The notes beneath the pieces were generated by a model that was not told where the DNA came from, made no database searches, and worked only from the letters and a program-made list of their open reading frames with translations. A stretch of 64,000 bases of DNA from Cafeteria roenbergensis (lineage: Eukaryota > Sar > Bigyra > Bicosoecida > Cafeteriaceae), in contig VLTN01000043.1 of assembly GCA_008330645.1 (NCBI GenBank), forward strand, positions 62,001 through 126,000. Direction: 5' to 3'. Shown in pieces: positions 40,273 to 49,072 of the stretch; positions within the stretch are counted from its first letter, which is position 1, and each line of letters opens with the position of its first letter. Both the position numbers and the translations under genes were made by a program.

Positions 40273-41046
40273 ATGTCGACGTCCTCTGCGGTCTACTCGG
40301 GCGAGCGCGGCGCTTGGGGCGACGCGTTGCGAGAGCTCAAGGCTCAGCTGGCCGAGAGCGCCCCGAGGGCGGTGCGCGCCAAGGGCCTCGTCTCGCTGAG
40401 GTCCAGCCTCGACGCCGTGGAGCGGGGCGATCTGGACTCGGAGCTGAGCGGCGTGCTGGCAGGGGCAGTGCGGCTGAGCAAGGCCTCGACATCCAACACC
40501 GACGACAACAAGATCATTCGCGCGGCGTTCGCGGCCGCCACGACAGCCGCGCGCGTAGCACCTCCTTCGCTCCCAGCGCAAGAGCACAAAGGCGTGTCCG
40601 AGACCATCGAGGGCGCAGCTGTGGCGCTGGTGTCGAGCAAGGGCTGGGGGGGCGCCCCGCTATGGCACCGATGCGAAGCGGCGCGGGCCGCCCTGGCGGT
40701 GGCCGCCTCGCGGTTCGACGCGGTCCGCGCGAGCACGCCGGTGGACGGGCTAGTTGCCGCCGCAAGAGCCGCCTCCCGCCCGCCCCAGGAGGCCGTGGAC
40801 GCCGTTCGCGATCTGGCCGCCGCTGCGTCCAGCGCCGGCTCTGCCGCCTGCGCCTCCGCTGACAAAGCCGTCGCTGCCGGCAGGGCCAACCGGTCGCTCC
40901 GGCTGGCCAGTGGCGCTGGCGCGTCTCTGTACTCGCTGCCCGGGCTGTGCGCGGCCGCGGCGGACATGGCGCGGTGTGGGGCCGCCTGCGCCGCTGAGAT
41001 CGCGCTGTCGTCGCCTGAGTCGTCTGGCGCTCCAGCTCCCGCCGCC

Positions 41047-41083
<37 letters not shown>

Positions 41084-43107
41084 CAGCAGCGTCCTCTGCC
41101 GCCGCCTCATACAAGAGGTCCTGCTCCCTGGGAGCCAACGCGGCCTCAATCCTCGCGGCGGCACTAGTGGGCGGCGTCGGCGGCGCGCAGGCCCCGGCTG
41201 CGAGGTCGGCGGCCGCCATCGCCCTTCGCGCCACGCGCCACGCCTCGCTCGCCCGCCAGCCCGGCGCTGCTGCCTGCGTGCGGCTCTGCCACGCGGCAGC
41301 CGCGTGCTCGCTCGCCGTCACGCTGAGCGATGCCGTTGGAGCGGCGCTCAGGGCGACGTCTGTCGGGGACAGGTGGGCTCTGCCGCTCGCGGCAGAGCGC
41401 TCCACCGCCGCGGCGCTGGTGCAGGCGGCGGCCGGACTCGACGCCGCGACGGCGTCCGCGTCTGCAGCGGCCGCTGCAGCGCGCAAGGCTGGGGACGTCG
41501 CCAGCGGCTCTGCTGCGCTGGAGGCCCCGCCCGGATCAGGGGGCATCGCCTCACGCACGGCTTCCGAGGTGGCGGCCGCAGATGCGGCGGCAGTGGCTGC
41601 GGCCTCCGGCGTCCCGCTCAACGCTCGAACCGCTGGTGGCAGTGGCGAAGCGGCAGCCCCCGTGACGCAGGCAGAGCTGCTCCTGCCGGCCGCGGCGCTC
41701 GCCAGCTCCCGCGACGCCGCCCCTGCGGCGGCAGAGCTGCTCGGGGCCGGCGGGGCATGGGGCGCCGGCTCTGCCAGGGCCGCCGCCGCTGCGGTCGGCG
41801 CGGTGCCGGCGGAGCTTGCCGCGGAGTCGCTGCGTGCATCCGGCGTGGTGGACCCGCTGCTGCTGCGCGCTGCCACCGCGGCCGTGGGGCGGGCGCTCGC
41901 GTCCCGGGCCTCGGCGGAGGCGCCGGCGACAGCGTCGCTCCTGCCCCATCGAACGGAGGCACTCTGCGCGTGCGTGGCCGCCGCGGACGAGCGCAAGGGC
42001 CTGCGGCAGTGCGCGGAGGCGCTGCGCGGCTGCGGCGTTGCCGAGCTTCGCCGACTGGGGGCAGACGCCGCAGCGGCAGTGTCCTCGCTGCAGCAGGCGG
42101 GCGCCGCGTTCGCAAAGGCTGCGCTCGTGGCCGCCCTGTCGACTGACAAGGACGCCCTCGCCGCAGAGAAGGACGCTGCCGCCGGCACGGACGGCTCGGT
42201 GCGCGGTGCCGCGCGTCTCGAGGCTGCTCGAGCCGCCGCCGCTGCTGCCGCGCCGCTGCTCCAGGACCGCCTGCCCCCCACGGCGGTGCTTCGCGTGGTG
42301 GCCGCGGCCGCCTCGGCCCTTGCCTCTGTGCGCCCGTCGGCCATCGCGGCCCAGTCTGACGCGCGTCGCGGCAAGCGCACCTCGTTGGTCGCGCTGTCCA
42401 CGTGGGCCGGCGCCGCGATTCGCGAGCGATCCCCTCGCTCCCTCGCCCTGGCCGTGACGCTGCTCCGGTGTGTGGCGGACGTTGCTGCGGGCATCGCAAC
42501 GGGCGATTCCGGCGGGGCCTCGGCGAGAGACGAAGCACGGGGTCCCTCGGGGGATGGGGACGACAGCGGCAGCGAGACGGACCCGACGGCTGAGGGGCAG
42601 GGCGCTGACGCCGGCGATGCCGACGCGGACAGCGCAGCCCAGGCACGCGTTCAGGGCCTGCTGGTGCGCGAGGGTATCGCTGCGGCCCCTGGCGCAGCCA
42701 CCATCGACTCGGACCCGCGCCCTGCCGAGATCCTCCTGCCGCTGCTCCAAGCCCTCGCCGAGGGGCTGCGGCCCTGCGACGACACGTCCTCGGGGCTGCC
42801 CATCGCGCCGGTGAGGGGGTCCCCGGAGGCGACGGCCACTGCCTTGCGCGGGGGAGGGGCGCCCTTGGCCGTGGAGACCGTGCTCGTGGCACCTCTGGCC
42901 GTGGCCGCCTCCGCGGTCACGCCGCTGCCGTCCTTGGGCGCGCCTCACGCCGCGTGGCTGGTCGACTCGCTGCAAGGGGCGTGCGCCTTGCCTGGCGTGC
43001 CTGCGCGGCGGTTGCTGGAGCAGGCGTGCGAGGCGCTGCGACGGCGAGGCGGACCACCGGCTGCCCTCGCTGTCGGGCTGCTCGACGCGACCGAGGGGGT
43101 GCTCTGA
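40273..43107 (+). CDS. Alanine-rich all-helical protein of unknown function, 944 aa
   Basis: Not recognised. The ATG at 40273 gives MSTSSAVYSGERGAWGDALR; upstream sequence in the frame is promoter. The N-terminal 110 residues have normal composition (LRELKAQLAESAPRAVRAKG, TSNTDDNKIIRAAFAAATTA). The rest is more than one third alanine, with amphipathic helices of about 15-20 residues separated by short turns, as in HEAT or ARM-like solenoids, but I see no clean repeat signature. A poly-Ala/Thr tract from GCA and ACA codons is at 41045-41090. An acidic insert lies near 42540-42640. The C-terminus is helical again. The minus frame 40344-42494 also lacks stops but is the shadow: its composition follows from the third-position GC of the plus frame. 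It converges on SNU114. Confidence 0.7.
41045..41092. repeat. CAG/CAA triplet run coding for alanine/threonine
   Basis: GCAGCAGCAGCAACAACAGC-type triplets. Read in the plus-strand frame they give poly-Ala with some Thr in the Ala-rich protein. Confidence 0.8.
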
Positions 43108-43399
43108 CCTGGCAGCGTGCGCTGGCTGCAGGCTGCGGCGGCGCCAGCTTGCCGTTGAAGTGCAGCGGCGCTGAGAGTGGCTCAGACGCGCGGGTGGCGT
43201 GTGCGCGCTGCACAGCGCCGCTGGCCGTGTTCTGTGTGCTTCGTCTCGGCGCGTGCAAACTCGCGGGGGTGGCTGTGGCCGCAACTGAACGTGTGAGTGT
43301 GGTTCCTGCGACACGTGCATCCGTTGTGCCGCAGCCCACACGCGCCAAGCGAGGCTCTGCGCTTCCGCGGGGTGGTCATGCCACGCGAGGCTCCAGGAA

Positions 43400-46300
43400 T
43401 CAGCGCTCGCGACTGTACCCGCCACCGCTGTACCTGTCGCCGCGCGCCGGCGCCCTGTCGTCCGAGTAGCGTCCCTCACCGCGCTGCTGGGAGCCGCTGC
43501 GACGGTCGTAGCCGCCACCGTACCCGCCGCCATACCCGTCGTCGCGCCGGCCGCCGCCCCTTTCGCGTTCGCCACCGCCGTCTCCGCGAGCCCTCCCGTA
43601 GCCCCCGCCGTAGCCGCCGCCGTAGCCGCCGCCGTAGCCCCCGCCGTCGCGCGGCGCGTCGCCCGGCGCGTCGCGGCTGTACGCGTCTCTCGCGGCGTAT
43701 CCACCGCCGTAGCCATCATCGCCGCCGCCCCGCTGCGCGGACCGCCCTCCGTCCCGCGCGCGGTCGCCGTCCATGTCGGCGTCTTCGTCCTCCGCCGCGT
43801 CTTCCGCCGCCTCGGCTTCCGCGTGGTGCCTCGCCAGCTCCACCAGCATGTCCTCATCGAAGAAGCGCTGGATGGTCACGTCCTCCGCCAGGCCCTTGCG
43901 GCGGCGCGTCTTCACGGTGAACTCTCTGGCGAGCGCGTGAGTGGGCTGCGCCTCGAGGGGCCGCAGCTCGATGCTGCTGTCGAGCGGGTCCCCGGGGACG
44001 ACGTCCCAGCGGCTGAACACCTGCAGGAGCATGGCCTGGCCGGCGGTGTGGGTGCGAAGGTCCGTCTCGAGGCCGAATGAGTCCATGACCGGCACGAAAC
44101 CGCGCAGCACGAAAAAGGGGGTGCCCGGCTTGGGAGCCTCCGCCACCACGTGGCCGCGGCGGCGGCGGAGGACCTTGTGGACGGCAGGAGCGACGTCAAC
44201 GGGGGCCAGCACCTCGACCTCCATGGTGGGCTCCATGAGGCGGGGCTCTGCCATGAGGAACGCGGAGTAGGCCGCTCGGCGGGCCGCGGGGATGATCTGT
44301 CCGGGGGCTCTGTCCAGGGGAGTGTCCGCGAACGCCACGTCGAGCAGGCGGAAGGACACGCCGCGCATGGGCTCCTCGCAGAGGGGCCCCTCCCTCACCG
44401 CCCAGTTGAAGCCCTGAACGACGGAGGAGCGCGCGCCCCGCAGCATGGCCGCCGAGTTCGCCTCCTCGCCGCTCACGCCGCCGGCGCCGGCGAGCAGCAG
44501 GGTGTCGTCAACGAGGGCGTTGCCGCTGCTTGCGCCGGGCCCGAACGCCCACAGGCCCCGCGCCGCAAGCGCGTCCCACCCGTGCGCCTCCTGCAGGTGG
44601 GCCTGTGTCCGCTCCGGCTCCCACCCCGCCTGCGGTCCGGCTCTGCCCGACTCCACTTCGTCCGCAATGGCCGCTGACAACGGGTCCGCAAGCATTGTGA
44701 GCTTGTTCTTGGTGTTGGGCGAGCGGGCGAAGCAGGGGAGGCGGGAGGTCTCCGAGACTGTCTCCCTGAACGTGGAGACGGGGTCGGACACGCGAATCTC
44801 CAGCCCGCTTCCGAAGACCTCTCTGAGGTCGTGCAGAGCGCAGTCCATCATGAGCTCGCCGGTTCCCAGCAGCACGTGCTCGCCGCTCTCCTCCGTGTGG
44901 GTGTGGGCCTGCAGGTAGCTGCGAGAGACGCTGCGCATGGCGGCGCTGAGCTTGGGCAGCTCTGCCGGCACGATGGGCTCGATGGACACGCGCACCACCG
45001 CCGCGGCCTCCAGGCGGAGGAGGCGCAGCGGGTGGACGGGTGCCGAGTCGGCAAAGGCGTCGGCGAATCGGTTGGCCGCCTCGCCGTCGCCGGCCGGAGG
45101 GGGCGGCGCAACGATGGTGGCCGTCTTCGCGATGGTGGCCTCCACCCCCTCAAGGAGGACGATGCCTCCCGCGGGCACCTGCGAAAAGCCGATACGGTAC
45201 CGCGCCTGGCCTAGGCTCACGCCGGCCACCACGGCCACCGCCTCGTCCTCGTCCTCGTCGACGGTGTACGCCTCGCCAAGGACGCGGACCTGCTGTCCTG
45301 CACGGACCGTGCCCGAGAAGACCCTTCCCAGCGCGACGAATCCCTTTCCGTCGGGCTCGGCGTGCAGCCTGACCACGTTGACGATGAGCGGGCCGGAGGC
45401 GTCGCAAGCCGCGACGGCGCGCGCGGTCGGGCCGTCTGCTGGCCCCGACGCCACGAGGCCCGACTTGGAGGCAGCGGCGGCGAGCGGCGAGGGCACCCGG
45501 GCCACGAGCATGTCGGCCACGCCGAGCGCGCCGCCGAGCCACTGGCGCAGGGCGGTGCGCAGCAGCGGCGCCGGGTCAAGCCGGAGCTCCTCCTTGCTCA
45601 GGCGCACGCTTACAGAGGCCAGCATGCGCTGCAGGTCCGCCGGCTCGCGGCCCAGCGCGTGGGCGTACACTTTATACAGGGGCTCCAGGACGAAGTGGAC
45701 GAAGGTCCGGGGCCATGTGGCGGCGTGGCGGCCGGGGGGCGCGCGGCGCTGCAGGATGCACGAGCGCTCATCGTCCCACCAGTTGTCGCCCCAGAGCCGG
45801 TCGGCGAGCGTCGACGGGTCGATGGGGGCAGGGGCGGGCGCAGCAGCCGCGCTCGCGGCAGAGGCTGCGCTGGCAGCCATGGAGGCGGCCACCCTCCGGG
45901 CGATGGACTGCACAGTGAAGCACCAGCGGTGCGTGGCCGAGGCAAAGGCCACGTTGCCCCTGGCTGGCGAGAGGCGGCGGATGCGATAGCCGGTGGGGGC
46001 GGTGTGCGCTGCGGCCGCGACGCAGGCGTTGGCCTCGTCGATGACGCGCTGGAGCTTCCAGTAGGTGTCCTTCGGCGGCAGGCGGAGCTCAAGGATGAGC
46101 CTGTCCACCTTGGTGATGACGAGCGTGATTGCCAGGCCCTCCCGCACGCACCGGCTGATCGCGCGCTCCGTGCCCATCATCACGCCTTCGACCGCGTCCA
46201 CGACGACCAGGGCGCCGTCGCAAACGCGCGCCGCGGCAGCCGTCTCGGCCTCGAAGCACGGGTGGCCCGGGCAGTCGAGCAGCGTGACGAGGCTGTGCTT

Positions 46301-47079
46301 GCCCGAGGCTGACGGCAGCACGAGCGACACGGGCGTGGCTTGGATGCTCACGCCGCGCGCCTGCTCGTCCTGGCGGGCATCGGTGTAGCGCCTGTCGCCG
46401 TCCAGAGACCAGGGCTTCTCGTGCGTCTGCTCGATGAGCATGTCCAGGAAGCAGGTCTTGCCGTGGTGCAAGTGCCCGACGACGGCCACGTTGCGCTGCA
46501 GGTCGGGCGACGCCAGCAGCATCCCCATGAACTCGGAGCTGTACTTGGTCTCGGGCACAGCCTTCTCCAGCACGGAAAAGACGTGAGACCGCACAGGCGC
46601 GATGATCGGCTCGTCAATGCGCATGGCGTCTTCCTCCTCCACCAGCGTCTCCACGCCCGGGAACGTCTCCGCCGCCGACGGATACAGCTGCATGTCCTCC
46701 GCCAGCACGATTGCGTTGTCGTAAGACCCCTCTGGCACCCCCGTTGCGCCCGCGGCGGCGCCTATGCCGCCGGCAGCCGCGAACTGACCCTCACCCATGT
46801 CGTCCACGTCGGGGAAGCCGCCTGCCTCCTCCTCCCCCTCCTCCTCCTCATAGTCGTCCTGCGCAGCGCGTATTGGCACAATTCACGAGCCGGGGGTGGG
46901 GGGTAGAGGCACCAAGTCGCGCGCGCTGCGCTCGGAGGGCGCCGCGCAGGCCCTTGGCTGGCGGTCGGACTTTGCACTCTCGGGCTGCTCCCCGCGCGCG
47001 AGCTCACGAGATCCTCGTCGCCGGCGTCCGGCCCCATGTAGTTGCCGAACTCGTCGTAGAGGTCCTCCTCGCCGTCCAT
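43400..47079 (-). CDS. EFTUD2: U5 snRNP GTPase Snu114/EFTUD2 with an extra C-terminal Gly-Tyr/RGG tail, 1176 aa, two exons
   Basis: Snu114 is the EF-G-like GTPase of the U5 snRNP and acts in spliceosome activation and disassembly. Exon 1 is 47079-47008 (MDGEEDLYDEFGNYMGPDAG plus DEDL) and exon 2 is 46858-43400; the intron has a GTGAGC donor and CAG acceptor, phase 0. LYDEFGNY matches the family N-terminus. GTPase motifs are GHLHHGKT at about 152-159, DCPGH at 219-223 and TKVD at 273-276. Domains II-V follow, with FNWAVREGPLCEEPMRGVSF and VTIQRFFDEDMLVELARHH, which corresponds to the usual end of the protein. Here about 135 more residues follow: an acidic stretch, then many GYGGGY, RGG and SGGGYSRER units (43400-43820). 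Such a tail is not part of Snu114 in yeast or human. An Ala-rich insert lies near residue 350. It shares a 188-bp promoter with TTC29. Confidence 0.95.
43590..43700. repeat. CCGTAGCCGCCG repeats encoding Gly-Tyr-Gly-Gly
   Basis: Four to five 12-base units in tandem. On the minus strand they encode GYGGGYGGGYGGGY in the extra tail of SNU114. Confidence 0.8.
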
Positions 47080-47267
47080 GGCGGCTCGGGGAGGCGGCGC
47101 AGGCGCCGGGCGGGTGGGACCGGCGGGCAGGGCCGAATCAAAAGGGTTGATTGCCCTCGTGGGTTGGCTGTTGCTCTGGGCCGACTCTGCCGTTGTGGCC
47201 ACCCGCTTGGCGCCCCGGATCGAGGCCCCGCGTCGGCACCCGCATCGCCCCGTGACGGGCGCGGGCC
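47080..47267. promoter_or_regulatory. Short bidirectional promoter (SNU114 / TTC29)
   Basis: 188 bp. Contains CTCTGCCG at 47185-47192 and an A-rich patch, AATCAAAAGGGTTGATT, near 47133-47150, one of the few AT-rich stretches in the window. The patch is partly palindromic (AATCAA...TTGATT) and could be a protein-binding site. Confidence 0.55.
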
Positions 47268-48746
47268 ATGCGGACGTCTGGAAACGCGTCTCTGACCGCC
47301 TCGATGGGGCCGCAGCGCAGCCGCAGGCAGCGGGCGCGCGCGAACAAGGCCGACGCCGCAGATGCAACGTTCCCGAGCGCTCTGCCGCCATCCCCAGCCA
47401 CCCCCACGCACGACAGGCGGTCCGTGGCCGTTGGGCTGCTCCGCGATGGCTTCGTGCAGTCGTTTGTTGACATATTCTACCTCTTCCACGACGAGTCCCC
47501 GTCGTCTGGCAAGGCCGAGGGCGCACCGCTGGCTGCCGACACGCTGCGGCCGCCCACCGCCGCAGCCGCGGGCGCGGAAGCCAGTGACGAGGGCGAGTAC
47601 AAGAACGGCGAGGCGCAATCGGCAGCTGCAGCAGCAGTGGCGTCCTCTCGGGGCGCCCCCGCCTCCGCGTCGGACTTGATCTACGTTCGCACCTGCCTCG
47701 CAGAGGCGGAGGCCGCCACGCGCGCCCAGCGCAAGCACGCAGTCATGGAGAACTACACCCGCCTTGCAGACCACTTTGGCGCGCGGCGACAGGCCAAAAC
47801 CGCGCTCTATTTCCGGACCAAGGCCGCCGAAGTGGCGCGCCTGACCGACGACGTTTTGGAGGAGCCCAAGGCGCTCCTGTCGCTGGGCATCACAGAGCTC
47901 GCAGAGGGCGAGGCCCACCGCGCCGTGCGCACACTCGAAGGGTGCCTGGACCTGGTCGGGGAGCACATGCGCGCGACGGACGTCAAGCCCGGCGTGGCGG
48001 ACCAGCTGACGGCGATGCGCTCCAAGGCTCACTCGCTGCTTCTCGAAGCGTATGCTGCTTCCTCCGGCGCCCTTTCGGCAGGCGGCGACCTCGCGGAGGC
48101 GCTCGCGGCAGAGCTCAGGGCGCTGCAGGTGGCCCAGGAGGCCGGCGACAAGGCCGCGGAAGCAGCGGCGCAGCTGCGGGCGGGGCGGCTGTGCCTCCGG
48201 CTGGAGCGGCCAGCCAAGGCCCTCACATACCTCCGCAACTACATGGCCCTCTTTGGCGAGGCCCAGCGTGATGGGAGGGAACTGACGGGCAGCGAGGCCG
48301 CTTTCTCGGCGCTGGCGGAGGCGTACGAGCTGGCAGGGCGTCCGGACGAGGCGCTGGCGACGCTGGGCCAGTTCGCGGAGGCCAGCGAGCGGATTGGAGA
48401 CTCCTTGTCGGTTGCTGAGGCGAGGCAGCGACTCGGCGTCGCGCAGCTGCGCCGCGGACGCACGGCCAAGGCGGTGTTGGAGCTCCAGCAGTCGTTTGAA
48501 GTGCGCCGAGCGCTGGTCGGGCAGGGCACTGGCCAGCGGAGCGACTTGGCAGCGGCGCGTGTGAGCCTGGGTCTCGCTCGGGCCAGCGCGTCGTCGCGGC
48601 ACTTGCTCAGGGTGGTAGCGACCGACCTGACCGCACTCCTGCGATGGAAAACGCTGCGTGTTGAGTCGGCCCTCGCTGTGCCTGAGGCCGCCCCGACCCG
48701 CACCGGTGATGCTGCTGCGGAGGAGGGCGAGGACGAGGACCCATGA
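47268..48746 (+). CDS. TTC29: TTC29-like tetratricopeptide repeat protein, ciliary, 492 aa
   Basis: TTC29 is an axonemal dynein-associated and IFT-linked TPR protein needed for sperm and ciliary motility. The ATG at 47268 is the first in frame. Order of landmarks follows the family: VAVGLLRDGFVQSFVDIFYL near residue 52, then a low-complexity insert (about 75-135), then LIYVRTCLAEAEAATRAQRK and VMENYTRLADHF, several TPR helix pairs (LLSLGITELAEGEAHRAVRT, GRLCLRLERPAKALTYLRNY, LGVAQLRRGRTAKAVLELQQ), and near the C-terminus TDLTALLRWKTLR, which matches the TTC29 ending ADLTSL...LLSWKESR. Length agrees with the human protein (475). An acidic tail ends EDEDP. Single exon. It converges on the repeat-array gene. 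Confidence 0.85.
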   Translation: MRTSGNASLTASMGPQRSRRQRARANKADAADATFPSALPPSPATPTHDRRSVAVGLLRDGFVQSFVDIFYLFHDESPSSGKAEGAPLAADTLRPPTAAAAGAEASDEGEYKNGEAQSAAAAAVASSRGAPASASDLIYVRTCLAEAEAATRAQRKHAVMENYTRLADHFGARRQAKTALYFRTKAAEVARLTDDVLEEPKALLSLGITELAEGEAHRAVRTLEGCLDLVGEHMRATDVKPGVADQLTAMRSKAHSLLLEAYAASSGALSAGGDLAEALAAELRALQVAQEAGDKAAEAAAQLRAGRLCLRLERPAKALTYLRNYMALFGEAQRDGRELTGSEAAFSALAEAYELAGRPDEALATLGQFAEASERIGDSLSVAEARQRLGVAQLRRGRTAKAVLELQQSFEVRRALVGQGTGQRSDLAAARVSLGLARASASSRHLLRVVATDLTALLRWKTLRVESALAVPEAAPTRTGDAAAEEGEDEDP

Positions 48747-49072
48747 CGGGGCGCACTCTCCCGTTTGCCGGAAAAGGGGGGGGGGCGCAGGGCGCGGGGC
48801 CGCCAGCCGCAACCAGCAACAATGCGAGCTCTGTTTTGCCTGCTCAGCGTGTGCGTGTTTGCGTGCTGGGCTTGGCGGCGAGTGCTTGAATCTCTTGGAC
48901 TGCATTGGCCTGCGAGCAGCTTAGGCTGCCGGCATGCAGCCCACACTCGGGCGCGCGCAAAGGACACGCAATCGACCACAGCACCTGCCTCGCTCATGCG
49001 GGCCTCCGAGCCACAGCGCACCGCTCACACGCGCCAGGCGCCGGAGCCAGGTGCCTGGTCTGGCCGAGCTTT
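48747..49072. other. Convergent intergenic region
   Basis: 326 bp with a short G-run at 48778-48786. No ORF, RNA or clear repeat. Confidence 0.5.

Noticed and set aside
40344-42494. 716-codon minus-strand frame opposite the Ala-rich gene
   Set aside because: Ser/Ala/Arg composition follows directly from reverse reading of GCN codons; the plus frame has an ordered N-terminus and a fitting start.
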